Below, piece after piece: positions 1-8,547 of a DNA stretch of 38,547 bases (positions within the stretch are counted from its first letter, which is position 1; every line of letters begins with the position of its first letter). The DNA comes from Cytophagia bacterium. Lineage in GTDB: Bacteria; Bacteroidota; Bacteroidia; Cytophagales; Spirosomataceae. Position numbers and translations under genes: made by a program. Under the pieces are notes generated by a model, which ran no database searches, was not told the origin of the DNA, and saw nothing but the letters and a program-made list of their open reading frames with translations. The DNA lies in NCBI GenBank assembly GCA_004293645.1, contig REAB01000072.1, positions 1 through 38,547 on the forward strand, written 5' to 3'.

Positions 1-84
1 CTTGCTATTCTGAAAGTTCAAATACTCAACAATAACTGGGATAATTGCTGGAATATTAAAAATGCAGCATAATCAGTCTATAAT

Positions 85-942
85 TTACACTAACATAAAT
101 TTTAAAACTTCGGGTAAAGCGGTGCGCCAATAGGTCCAAGTGTGGCCACCGTCGCGCATTCGGTACTCGTGCGGAATCTTGCGGTCCATCAAAATACTGT
201 GCATTTGGGCGTTGCCTTTGTAGAGAAAATCATCGTCGCCACAGTCAAAATACCACCTAATGCTTTTGAGCTTTTCTTCGGGCATGGTTTTGGCTTGTTC
301 GAGCGTACTGTTTTTCTTCCAATGCGCGTTGAGACGCTCGTTGCCTTTGCCTGGGCCATAAATAAACGCAAACATCGAATTATAGCGGTCTTCTGGATTG
401 GCTACTACGTCTTCATCGGGATAAAAAGCCGCGCTCATGGGGGCTGCCGCCGCAAACAGTTCGGGATTGTGCATGGCCAAAATACAAGTGCCGTAGCCAC
501 CCATCGAAAGCCCCGTAATGGCCCGAAACTCTTTCTTGGCTCGCGTGCGATAAACGGAGTCAATCATCGGAATAAGCTCTTTGACAAACATATCCTCGTA
601 GCGCACTTTACCTTGATAATCATTGACATACCAAGTTACGCCCGCGTCGGGCATCACAATAATTAGGGGCGTAATCTCACCTTTTTCAATCAATTGTTCG
701 GCAATGTGGGGCGCTTCGCCAAACTGCGTCCAGCCCGTCTCGTCGTCAGAGTAGCCATGTAGCAAATAAACCACTGGATAGCGGCGGTTGGAAGTATAAT
801 AATCGGGCGGTAAATAGAGGTTGTACTTTACTTCTTTGCCCATGAACTTGCTATTCATTTTGAGGCTTTCCAATACCCGCGATTGGGCTTGCACCCACGC
901 CGCCAAACACACAAAGGCGAACAATAAAAGTAGTTTTTTCAT
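85..942 (-). CDS. secreted alpha/beta-hydrolase, esterase D / feruloyl-esterase (CE1-like) family
   Basis: The 285-residue protein starts with a clear Sec signal peptide (MKKLLLLFAFVCLAAWVQAQ), so I chose ATG 942 over an in-frame start 45 nt upstream. The mature part has the alpha/beta-hydrolase layout: an early strand ending in YLLHG, the nucleophile elbow GLSMGG with Ser146, and a C-terminal DGGHTW that should supply the catalytic His. This is the shape of secreted S-formylglutathione hydrolase-like or feruloyl/acetyl-xylan esterases, which remove acyl groups from carbohydrates or small esters. The substrate cannot be assigned. It lies 34 nt downstream of aroA on the same strand and may be cotranscribed, with no obvious metabolic link. 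Confidence 0.9.
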   Translation of the reverse strand: MKKLLLLFAFVCLAAWVQAQSRVLESLKMNSKFMGKEVKYNLYLPPDYYTSNRRYPVVYLLHGYSDDETGWTQFGEAPHIAEQLIEKGEITPLIIVMPDAGVTWYVNDYQGKVRYEDMFVKELIPMIDSVYRTRAKKEFRAITGLSMGGYGTCILAMHNPELFAAAAPMSAAFYPDEDVVANPEDRYNSMFAFIYGPGKGNERLNAHWKKNSTLEQAKTMPEEKLKSIRWYFDCGDDDFLYKGNAQMHSILMDRKIPHEYRMRDGGHTWTYWRTALPEVLKFMLV

Positions 943-976
943 TTTTGAAGGGTTTAAACAATACGCAAAGACGAAA

Positions 977-2221
977 TTATCCCACATTTACCGTACAAAC
1001 CCGCGCCATGTCTTCCCAAAAACTGGGATACGATTTGGCCACCACGTGCGGTTCTTTTATTTCAATGGCTTGCAAAACGCCCACTGGCGCAAAGGCCATG
1101 GCCATGCGGTGGTCGTCGTACGTTTCAATAATTGGCACATGAAGCGGTGTTTCTTGCTCGTTTCTTTTTACCATATATTCTTGATTTTCAATTACTTCTG
1201 TTAAATTTCCGCCTATTTTAGGGAGTTCGGCTTGGAGTGCCGCAACGCGGTCGGTTTCTTTAATTTTGAGGCTTTCGATGCCCGTTAGCGTGAGGTCAAT
1301 ACCCTTCGCGGCGCAACATACCGCCACCGTTTGGGCTAAATCTGGGCAATCGGTAAAATCCCAGGTAAGTGCCGCTTGGGCAGGTATTTTGGTCAGCACT
1401 ACGCCCCGCTCGTTAAAAACGCTTTGCACGCCAAGTGTAGTCATTATTTGAACAATGGCACTGTCGCCTTGCAGCGAGTTTTGTTTCAAGCCCAACAGTT
1501 CAACCTGTGTGTTTTCGTCGAGTGCCAAGGCCACCAAACTGTACCAATAACTCGCCCCCGACCAGTCTGACTCAACGGCGTAAGGCTTTGGCTGGTAAGG
1601 TTTTGGCGCAACTGAAATGGTTTTGGCAATCCAATCGGTTTGTACATTTGCTCCAAAATAAATCATTTGCTGGATGGTCATTTCGATGTATGGCCGCGAA
1701 CCAATCTCGCCCGTTAGCTGGAGAGTCAAGCCGTTGGGAAGCAACGGCGCAACCATCAACAAAGCAGAAATATACTGACTGCTTACGTTGCCTTTGATGG
1801 ATAAATGCGCCTGCCCCGATGGCTCGAAGCCTTTGAGTTGCAAGGGCGGGTATCCTTCTTGGCCAATGTAGTCTATTTGCGCACCCAGCGCACGAAGAGC
1901 ATCTACCAAAATACCAATGGGCCGCTCGCACATTCGTGGCGTACCCGTCATGATTTTGGATTGGTTGCTCACCGCAAAATAGGCCGTCAAAAATCGCATG
2001 GTGGTGCCTGCGTCGAGCACGTCGGCGGTGGGCTCGCTTGCTTGCAGCAGCCTCAGCATGGTTTGGGTATCGCGGGCGGCGGCCAAGTTGCTTAGTTCGC
2101 ACTTAAAATTGGTAAGGGCGTGAATAATCAACGCGCGGTTGCTTTCGCTTTTGGAAGCTGCCAGCGGAATAGTAGTTTTAATGACAGCACCAACAACGGG
2201 CAATATAGTGATAGAAGACAT
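977..2221 (-). CDS. aroA: 3-phosphoshikimate 1-carboxyvinyltransferase (EPSP synthase)
   Basis: This cytoplasmic enzyme transfers enolpyruvyl from phosphoenolpyruvate to shikimate-3-phosphate, the sixth step of chorismate synthesis. The 414-residue length fits the family. The N-terminal substrate motif SKSESNRA (Lys24, Ser25, Arg29) and the C-terminal loop IKETDR are both present, as is the later DDHRMAMAF segment. The frame is open 90 nt further upstream, but homologues begin close to the first shikimate-binding strand, so ATG 2221 is preferred. It is the only aro gene in the window. It diverges from the glycosyltransferase gene at 2336 across a 114-nt gap that probably holds both promoters. 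Confidence 0.95.
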   Translation of the reverse strand: MSSITILPVVGAVIKTTIPLAASKSESNRALIIHALTNFKCELSNLAAARDTQTMLRLLQASEPTADVLDAGTTMRFLTAYFAVSNQSKIMTGTPRMCERPIGILVDALRALGAQIDYIGQEGYPPLQLKGFEPSGQAHLSIKGNVSSQYISALLMVAPLLPNGLTLQLTGEIGSRPYIEMTIQQMIYFGANVQTDWIAKTISVAPKPYQPKPYAVESDWSGASYWYSLVALALDENTQVELLGLKQNSLQGDSAIVQIMTTLGVQSVFNERGVVLTKIPAQAALTWDFTDCPDLAQTVAVCCAAKGIDLTLTGIESLKIKETDRVAALQAELPKIGGNLTEVIENQEYMVKRNEQETPLHVPIIETYDDHRMAMAFAPVGVLQAIEIKEPHVVAKSYPSFWEDMARVCTVNVG

Positions 2222-2282
2222 GGGTAGAAGCGCAAAAATAGTCAATGAATGAGTCGCAAATTTGTACAAAATTTGGGAAACA

Positions 2283-2315
2283 TTTTTGCTTTTTAGCTTA
2301 AAAAAATACAATTTG
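2283..2315 (+). promoter_or_regulatory. putative Bacteroidota-type promoter for the polysaccharide genes
   Basis: TTTTTG at 2283-2288 is followed after 18 nt by TACAATTTG at 2307-2315. This resembles the Bacteroidota -33 TTTG / -7 TAnnTTTG pattern, with one extra base in the -7 box. It would start transcription close to ATG 2336. Confidence 0.35.
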
Positions 2316-2335
2316 CGAGCTCAATCATTGGCTTT

Positions 2336-3235
2336 ATGCAAGATATTTCGGTCATTATTCTCACTTTCAACGAAGAAAAACACATTGAACGTTGTTTGCG
2401 GAGTGTGCTGCTTTTTACCGACAAAATTTTGATAATAGACTCTGGCTCTACCGACAAAACGGTAGCCATAGCCGAGGGTTTGGGAGCAATAGTACGGCAT
2501 AACTCGTGGGTAACTTACGCCGCGCAGTTCAATTTTGGTATTCAAAATAATCCTTTTCAGACACGCTGGCTCATGCGCATGGATGCCGACGAGTACGTAA
2601 TGCCCGCACTGGCCGCCGAAATAAATGACGAACTAAATAGGCTTTCGGAAGACACCACGGGCATTTATGTAAAGCGACGCGTGATGTTTATGAACCAGTG
2701 GATAAAACACGGCGGCTATTATCCCATTTGGTTGTTGCGTATTTGGCAGCGCGGCAAAGGAATGTGCGAAGAGCTTTGGATGGACGAACACATTAAACTT
2801 TTTGAAGGCAAAACAATCCAATTCAAAAACGACATTGTGGACCACAATTTGAACAACTTAACTTGGTGGACACAAAAACATAATCTCTACGCCATCAGAG
2901 AAGTTATTGATTTGCTGGACATAAAGTATAACTTTGCAAATACCGATAGGGTTGCACCCAATTTGTTTGGCACGCAAGACCAGCGGAAACGTTATTTAAA
3001 ACTGAAATACGCTTCTTTACCCCTGTTTACAAGACCATTTTTGTACTTTTTTTACCGCTATTTTATCAAATTAGGCATTTTAGATGGTAAAAAAGGTGTG
3101 ATTTGGCATTTCTTACAAGCACTTTGGTACCGATTCTTGGTAGATGCCAAACTATTTGAAGTTTATTTTCGAGCTGGAAAAGAAAAACAAGCCATCGTTA
3201 CATTTTTTCGGAATGAATACGGAAAAGATATTTAA
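2336..3235 (+). CDS. family 2 glycosyltransferase, WaaE/KdtX-like
   Basis: The 299-residue protein opens with the GT-A nucleotide-sugar fold: SVIILTFNEEKHIERCLRSV from residue 5, then IIDSGSTDKT and the metal-binding D-x-D in RMDADEYV (Asp83, Asp85). Conserved GT2 features continue with GGYYPIWLLRIW in the acceptor region and HNL motifs. WaaE-type enzymes add a sugar to the inner core of lipopolysaccharide or to related glycans at the inner face of the cytoplasmic membrane. The donor and acceptor here are not known. It is the first gene of a compact plus-strand set; the next gene overlaps it by 23 nt. Confidence 0.9.
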   Translation: MQDISVIILTFNEEKHIERCLRSVLLFTDKILIIDSGSTDKTVAIAEGLGAIVRHNSWVTYAAQFNFGIQNNPFQTRWLMRMDADEYVMPALAAEINDELNRLSEDTTGIYVKRRVMFMNQWIKHGGYYPIWLLRIWQRGKGMCEELWMDEHIKLFEGKTIQFKNDIVDHNLNNLTWWTQKHNLYAIREVIDLLDIKYNFANTDRVAPNLFGTQDQRKRYLKLKYASLPLFTRPFLYFFYRYFIKLGILDGKKGVIWHFLQALWYRFLVDAKLFEVYFRAGKEKQAIVTFFRNEYGKDI

Positions 3236-3785
3236 CCCCGCCACCGACCTGTCGCGCTACGACAATAGCTGGTATAATCCTGGCCCGCGCTGGAAAATAA
3301 TAGCGTGGTTTTTGGTCAATTCAATGGTTTTAAATTCATTTTTGCCCATACCAGTTTGGTGCAAGTGCTTCTTTTTGAGGCTATTTGGGGCTAAATTAGG
3401 GACAGGTGTTATGATTAAGCCAAAAATTAATATCAAATATCCGTGGTTACTTTCAGTGGGAAACCACGTCTGGATAGGCGAAGGAGTATGGATAGACAAT
3501 CTGACAAATATAGTAATTGGCGACCACGTGTGTTTGTCGCAAGGAGTTATGCTACTGACGGGCAACCACAACTATAAAAGTGCCACGTTTGACCTCGAAG
3601 TTGCCCCCGTAACACTCGAAGAAGGCGTTTGGATTGGGGCCAAGTCGGTGGTTTGTCCAGGTGTTGTTTGTCGTTCGCACGCGGTGTTGGCGGTTGGTTC
3701 GGTAGCTACCAAAAACTTAGCCGCATACGGTATTTATCAAGGAAACCCCGCCCAATGGGTACGGGCCAGAAACATAAAAGCGTGA
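3213..3785 (+). CDS. WcaF-like O-acyltransferase (left-handed beta-helix, hexapeptide family)
   Basis: The 190-residue protein matches colanic-acid-type putative acetyltransferases. It has an N-terminal segment with WYNPGPRWK and a hydrophobic stretch, then hexapeptide repeats (VGNHVWIGEGVWIDN, IVIGDHVCLSQGVML), the catalytic-type His in TGNHNYK, and the closing AVGSVATKNL and GNPA motifs. It should transfer an acetyl or similar group to a sugar of the surface glycan. ATG 3213 is chosen because upstream in-frame codons lie well inside the glycosyltransferase gene. The stop overlaps the GTG of the next gene (GTGA), so translation is probably coupled. Confidence 0.88.
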   Translation: MNTEKIFNPATDLSRYDNSWYNPGPRWKIIAWFLVNSMVLNSFLPIPVWCKCFFLRLFGAKLGTGVMIKPKINIKYPWLLSVGNHVWIGEGVWIDNLTNIVIGDHVCLSQGVMLLTGNHNYKSATFDLEVAPVTLEEGVWIGAKSVVCPGVVCRSHAVLAVGSVATKNLAAYGIYQGNPAQWVRARNIKA

Positions 3786-4552
3786 AAGTAAGCATTATTA
3801 CGGTGGTTTATAATGGCGCAAGTACCATCAAAACGTGTATTGAGTCGGTGCTGGGGCAGCAATATCACGATTTGGAGTACATTATAATTGACGGTGCTTC
3901 TACTGACGGAACAGCAGAAATTGTAAAAAAGTATGGCTCGAAAATTGCTGTATTTTGCTCAGAACCCGACGGCGGAATATATGATGCCATGAACAAGGGC
4001 ATTGCGTTGGCCACGGGCGAATTGATTGGAATACTAAACGCCGATGATTTTTTGAGAGATAGTACCGTTGTTGGTAAAGTTGTAAATAAATTAACCGCTT
4101 GCCAAGCCGATGCCCTGTACGCCGATTTGATTTACGTGGACGGCCAAGATTCGACCATCGTAAAGCGTTATTGGCGGTCGGGAGTGGCCAAAAGAAGTAG
4201 TTTTTTGTGGGGCTGGATGCCACCCCATCCAACCTTTTTTTTGAAACGCGCGTCTTATGAGAAGTTCGGTACGTTTAGGTTGGATTTGGGCAGTGCCGCC
4301 GACTACGAATTGATGCTCCGAATGGTGTACAAGCACGGCGTAAAAACGGCTTATTTGCCCGAAATAACGACCGTAATGCGCGTGGGCGGAGTAAGTAATA
4401 GTAGTATTTTGAATAGATTGAAGGCCAATAAAAACGACCGCCTCGCTTGGGAGGTAAACCAATTGAAACCCTATCTTTTTTCAATTTGGTTGAAACCCAT
4501 TCGGAAGATTTTACAATTTTTTAATAAACCCCAAAGACCGTTAAATAATTAA
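3782..4552 (+). CDS. family 2 glycosyltransferase
   Basis: This is a GT-A fold enzyme of about 256 residues. It has KVSIITVVYNGASTI at the start, IIIDGASTDGT, SEPDGGIYDAMNKGI, and LNADD as the metal-binding site. The DGGIYDAMNKG block is typical of GT2 enzymes that build exopolysaccharide or O-antigen repeats. Two starts are possible: ATG 3755 would add nine residues, while GTG 3782 overlaps the previous stop as GTGA and puts the first beta-strand at residue 2, as in homologues. I favour GTG 3782. The donor sugar is unknown. It belongs to the 2336-5866 polysaccharide set. Confidence 0.87.
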   Translation: MKVSIITVVYNGASTIKTCIESVLGQQYHDLEYIIIDGASTDGTAEIVKKYGSKIAVFCSEPDGGIYDAMNKGIALATGELIGILNADDFLRDSTVVGKVVNKLTACQADALYADLIYVDGQDSTIVKRYWRSGVAKRSSFLWGWMPPHPTFFLKRASYEKFGTFRLDLGSAADYELMLRMVYKHGVKTAYLPEITTVMRVGGVSNSSILNRLKANKNDRLAWEVNQLKPYLFSIWLKPIRKILQFFNKPQRPLNN

Positions 4553-4657
4553 AACCGCTAATTTACCGTAGCTTGTTTTGTGAATTAAAGGTTTTTTGCA
4601 ACTTTTGTCCTTAAAGTTAATGCAAAGCGAATTTGGAGGCATAAACTTGATATTGTT

Positions 4658-5866
4658 ATGAATGCAGAGATACTTTTAGATGTTCTACGGGGCGAATACA
4701 GAAACATACTCCACCATGAGGTATATCAATGCCTCATATCTTTTTTGGTAGCCTGCTTCGTAACCATTACGTCTATTCCGCTTATCATTAACATTACCGA
4801 TTTGTTGAAACTCAAAGATCGGCCTAATTTTCGGAGCGCACACGTGGAAGAAGTTCCTAAATTTGGGGGTATTTCTATTTATGCTTCTATCTTGGTAGCA
4901 CACTTTTTGTGGGCGCACACCAGCGAACCTACCGATGCCTACTTAACGAGTTTATCGGTGGTGGGTTTAACTATATTGTTTTTCTTGGGCATCAAAGACG
5001 ATATTTTGGTGTTAGACCCTAATAAAAAATTGCTCTTTCAAGTTTTGGCAGCATCAACCCTCATTTTGTTAGGCGGCTTAAAAATAGACAACTTTTTCGG
5101 TATTTTTGGCTGCTACCAAATAAGCGACTACCTCAGCATTCCTTTTACCATCTTTATATTTATTGCCCTTATCAACGCCGTCAATTTGATTGATGGCATT
5201 GATGGCTTGGCGGGCGGAATAGGATTCATTGCGGGCGTTAGTTTCGGGACTTGGTTTTTACTAAATCATCATTTCTCAATGGCTTGTATGGCTTTTTCGA
5301 TGTCAGGTTCTCTGCTGGGTTTTTTACGGTTTAATTTTTCTAAAACCAGCAAAATTTTTATGGGCGACACGGGTTCGCTTCTGTTGGGTTTCTTATTGGC
5401 ATTTTTTGCGGTCAAGTTTATTCGCCTCAACGTGGACATTCGCCACAACCCAAATGCCTTTTTTAGCGCACCTATTTTGGCAGTTGTATTACTGATTGTA
5501 CCTATTTTTGATACCCTGCGCGTATTTTTGGTACGCATCTTAAACGGTCGCTCGCCCTTCAAAGCCGACCGCAACCACATGCACCACGTGCTGCTCGACA
5601 ACGGAATGAACCACTTTCAAGCTTCTGCCACCATGTGGACTTTGACAGTAATAAGTGTTTTGGGCTACTTTATGACTTATAAATACATCTCCAATACGGA
5701 GGCTTTTCTAATATTGGTAGGGTTTTTCTTCCTGTATTTAATGGCGGGCTACTTGCTCAAAATGAGAGCTGTAAAAGTAAAACGACGGGTTTCTTGGGCC
5801 AGTATCATGCAAGTCCATGAACGCAACACCAAGTCTTTGGCCAAGCGTATAATTCGTAATTTGTAA
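4658..5866 (+). CDS. MraY/WecA-family undecaprenyl-phosphate sugar-1-phosphate transferase
   Basis: This polytopic membrane enzyme of 402 residues has about ten hydrophobic segments. It carries the family signatures in order: KLKDRPNFRSAHVEEVPKFGG at the cytoplasmic entry, the NAVNLIDGIDGLAGG motif with catalytic Asp residues, MGDTGSLLLGF, and the His-rich ADRNHMHHVLLDNGM loop that in the WecA branch binds the substrate. The family moves a HexNAc-1-phosphate from UDP-sugar to undecaprenyl phosphate, which starts glycan assembly. With two glycosyltransferases and an acyltransferase just upstream, it is the likely priming enzyme for a surface polysaccharide. The exact sugar is not known, so no symbol is given. 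Confidence 0.9.
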   Translation: MNAEILLDVLRGEYRNILHHEVYQCLISFLVACFVTITSIPLIINITDLLKLKDRPNFRSAHVEEVPKFGGISIYASILVAHFLWAHTSEPTDAYLTSLSVVGLTILFFLGIKDDILVLDPNKKLLFQVLAASTLILLGGLKIDNFFGIFGCYQISDYLSIPFTIFIFIALINAVNLIDGIDGLAGGIGFIAGVSFGTWFLLNHHFSMACMAFSMSGSLLGFLRFNFSKTSKIFMGDTGSLLLGFLLAFFAVKFIRLNVDIRHNPNAFFSAPILAVVLLIVPIFDTLRVFLVRILNGRSPFKADRNHMHHVLLDNGMNHFQASATMWTLTVISVLGYFMTYKYISNTEAFLILVGFFFLYLMAGYLLKMRAVKVKRRVSWASIMQVHERNTKSLAKRIIRNL

Positions 5867-5877
5867 CGTTTTTTTTG

Positions 5878-6471
5878 CTATTTGGCCGATACTCCGCCCG
5901 ACACAATCATCTTCATTACATCGGCACTCGACAAGTTTTCTATGGGTTCTACTTGTGTGCTTGGCACGATAAAAAACTCGCCCGAAAAAGCGTAAGAATG
6001 GGGACAATACACCCCTACGTAGCCTTCTAATTGTAGATTTGGCAAATCGGCTTGGGTTAAAAAGCCTAACTTTTTAATATTAGATTGGGTGTTGATAGTT
6101 ACCAAAACGGGTTGGTTAAACTTGCGTTTGTCGCCCACAAAAGCCGTAATCAAATCTTTGATAGAATAGTAAATAAGGCTAACCAGCGGCAGTTTTTTGA
6201 GCAAACTCTCCATAAACCCAAAAAATGACTGCGGCACATAACGCGAAAAAACAAAGCCCAACGCCACAATACCGCCCACAATAACAAGCAACCCCACGCC
6301 AGGCAAATAGAGCCACTCCTGCCCACCCGTCGGTATTTTGACGGGCAAGATGCTGTCCAAATACTGAATACCCCGAACAATGATGAGCAGCGTAAAATAA
6401 ATGGGCGCTACCAACACCAGTCCACGAATAAAATAGGCTAAAATCCTTTTAATGAGGCGATTATTAAACAT
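5878..6471 (-). CDS. DUF502 family membrane protein
   Basis: This 197-residue protein has two N-terminal membrane segments (AYFIRGLVLVAPIYFTLLII and GVGLLVIVGGIVALGFVF). They are followed by the DUF502 body, in which PLVSLIYYSIKDLI, GVYCPHSYAFSGEFFIVP and SSADVMKMIVSGG are typical. The function of the family is unknown. ATG 6471 is preferred over ATG 6504 because IKRILAYFIRGLV then starts the protein as in relatives. It converges on the WecA-like gene, with 11 nt between the stops. Confidence 0.88.
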   Translation of the reverse strand: MFNNRLIKRILAYFIRGLVLVAPIYFTLLIIVRGIQYLDSILPVKIPTGGQEWLYLPGVGLLVIVGGIVALGFVFSRYVPQSFFGFMESLLKKLPLVSLIYYSIKDLITAFVGDKRKFNQPVLVTINTQSNIKKLGFLTQADLPNLQLEGYVGVYCPHSYAFSGEFFIVPSTQVEPIENLSSADVMKMIVSGGVSAK

Positions 6472-6585
6472 CAATAGATAGTGTTTATGGTCTTGTAAAT
6501 ACAAAAGCGGTCTTTTGTGTTTTTGGCATTAAATTTACTCAAAAACTCAAAAAGACCGCTAAAAATACTTGCTCCCGCGCTTAAT

Positions 6586-6669
6586 TTACGCATTGGCTTT
6601 TTTTACGCGCTTGATGGCATATACACCTACTACGAGGGCCAAAGACAGTACCGAAAATACCTTTTTCAT
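6586..6669 (-). CDS. candidate 27-residue small membrane protein
   Basis: A short frame ATG 6669 to TAA 6586 encodes Met-Lys-Lys, then a hydrophobic run (VFSVLSLALVVGVYAI) and a basic end (KRVKKANA). This is the shape of a single-span small membrane peptide, or of a signal peptide without a mature part. It is the only coding-like signal in the 323-nt stretch 6472-6794, which otherwise holds nothing recognisable. The evidence is composition and topology alone, so it could be chance. Homologues of the same length at this locus would confirm it. Confidence 0.35.
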   Translation of the reverse strand: MKKVFSVLSLALVVGVYAIKRVKKANA

Positions 6670-6794
6670 AGCTTTACAATGGTTTTAGTGAAATTTTATC
6701 CGTACTATTTTTACAACAAAATATACAGCAACAAAAGTGCCAACTTTTTTTGCTGCGTTTTAGCGTAGAAATACGTATTTTTTTATTGAAGTAC

Positions 6795-8471
6795 TCAAAT
6801 TTGATTTTTTTGTTGCCATTCTACCCGTAACACCCGCGCTTGCACACCAATTTGGCGCATAAATTGCATCCAGTGCAACTGCTGCGCCGAAAGGTGGTCG
6901 GTAGGCGATTTGACCTCAACGAGTTCAAAATGAACGTCGTCCCAAACCAATAAATCGGCAAAACCACGCGTGTGTTGGCGTAAATTTCGGGCCATTTCGA
7001 GTAGTATTTCGGCCAATTGAGCTGGCTGGAGGCGTTGTACAATGAGCCGTGTGAGTTCGAGCAATACCTCGTGCCAATCTACCAGTACGTTGGCCATGCC
7101 GTATTTTTCAATAAAAACGCTTTCTATCCACTGCTCATAAGCCAGTGACGTATCTAACTGCGCCAAACGCGCCCGCAGTTGAGCTTCGCGTTTGGCAAAA
7201 AAACCAGGCTGATAAAAATCGGAGGGCGTGCGCTGGAGCGGGTGGTGAATGGCTTGCCCGTTTTCGTCGTAAATAATATCCCAAAATACCAAGCCAAACA
7301 AGCCACGCCAAGGGTAGTTTTCGGAATGAACAGCGTGCTGACCGCGCTCCATGAGGTAGTCGGCTACGCCTTGTTCTACGCGGTAGCGGTGGGCGGGGTC
7401 GAGCGCAATGCTTTCAGAGTCGTGCAAAAACTGCGTTACGCGCTTTTTGACGCGGGTTTTGCCGCTGTCGAGTTTAGCCTTAAAATCAATGGCAAAAAAC
7501 CGCTCATCGGCGTTTTGTGGTTCTTGGTCAATCACTTCGCAAAGGGCGCGCGCCTCGTCGGTAAGGCCCAAACGGTGCAGCAGCCGCACCCGTCGCTCGC
7601 GGGCGGGGGCTTGGTCGGTGAGCGCGTAAACCGTCAATGCTTGCTCAGGTAGCTTCTGGCGTTCCAGATACGCCCCCACCCGATTGACCAAGCGAACATA
7701 GCTGGGCTGGGCTACATCGCTCAACTTGCCCGCGCCCGCTTGCCAGTTCATAAACCAATCAAAAATATCTTCGGGTGGCGTTTGTGCCTCTTGTTGTTCC
7801 AAAAACACCTCGCTCGTGAGCGATACCAGCAGTTTGTCGTCGGCTTCTTGGCGGGTATTAAAACGAGCCGTGTACGTGTCGTCGCGGAAACGTTCAAAAT
7901 TGATTTTGCCCAAATCACGCACCACAAACTCGGTCATGTCGGCGTGGCGGTTGCCAAAAAACAAAAATTTGAACATCATCACTTCGGCCTCATGTTGTAC
8001 TTTTATGACGGGTTCTGTAATGCTATTTATCAAATCTGCCCCGTCAAAAGCATGTATCAAATACCGAATCAAATCGGGTTTTTTGAGCGGCTTGAGCGAC
8101 AAATCGGTGGGCGGAGCCATTTTGAGCCACTCTTCTTTGGTAAACAAATTAACGATTTCTGATACGTGCGCAACGTGTGCAGGCGCGAGCAATTCAATAA
8201 ACTGCTTTTCTTCCAACTCGTACAAAGCCGCTGCAATGTCTTCTATTTCAGCGTATTTGAGTTTTTCGGTTCTAAAAAATGACCCTCGACGATTGCTAAA
8301 ACGTACAAAAAGGCATTGCGCGTCTTCGGAAAGATGTGAAAAATGGCGCATAAAGACTTGCTCGTTGGGGTTGAGGATGTGCCCATAAAGCCGCTCCACA
8401 AACGACAGCAAAAATGTAAAATAATCTAAATAATATTTGGGCGGTAGCTCAATGGATGGGTTGGGAGTCAT
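6795..8471 (-). CDS. FAN1-like VRR-NUC domain nuclease
   Basis: This 558-residue protein ends in a VRR-NUC (virus-type PD-(D/E)XK) domain. GFADLLVW contains Asp506, ELVEVKSP supplies Glu519 and Lys521, and DHLSAQQLHWM follows, as in FAN1-type structure-specific nucleases. The N-terminal part (PPKYYLDYFTFLLSFVERLY, then RFSNRRGSFFR) and the central helical, TPR-like region also match bacterial FAN1 proteins. The human and Pseudomonas homologues cut 5'-flap DNA during cross-link repair, so a DNA-repair role is likely. It diverges from the GH65 gene at 8548 and has no repair genes beside it except ruvA about 2.5 kb away. Confidence 0.87.
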   Translation of the reverse strand: MTPNPSIELPPKYYLDYFTFLLSFVERLYGHILNPNEQVFMRHFSHLSEDAQCLFVRFSNRRGSFFRTEKLKYAEIEDIAAALYELEEKQFIELLAPAHVAHVSEIVNLFTKEEWLKMAPPTDLSLKPLKKPDLIRYLIHAFDGADLINSITEPVIKVQHEAEVMMFKFLFFGNRHADMTEFVVRDLGKINFERFRDDTYTARFNTRQEADDKLLVSLTSEVFLEQQEAQTPPEDIFDWFMNWQAGAGKLSDVAQPSYVRLVNRVGAYLERQKLPEQALTVYALTDQAPARERRVRLLHRLGLTDEARALCEVIDQEPQNADERFFAIDFKAKLDSGKTRVKKRVTQFLHDSESIALDPAHRYRVEQGVADYLMERGQHAVHSENYPWRGLFGLVFWDIIYDENGQAIHHPLQRTPSDFYQPGFFAKREAQLRARLAQLDTSLAYEQWIESVFIEKYGMANVLVDWHEVLLELTRLIVQRLQPAQLAEILLEMARNLRQHTRGFADLLVWDDVHFELVEVKSPTDHLSAQQLHWMQFMRQIGVQARVLRVEWQQKNQI

Positions 8472-8547
8472 GAATTGGTTTTCTAATTTACCGCAAAAGT
8501 TCTACTTTTGTGGGCTACAACCTATGATGTAACGCATTTTTTTTGAG

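Noticed and set aside
7179-8388. Long plus-strand frames opposite the VRR-NUC gene
   Set aside because: They mirror the minus-strand codons and show no domain; the VRR-NUC frame has clear catalytic motifs.
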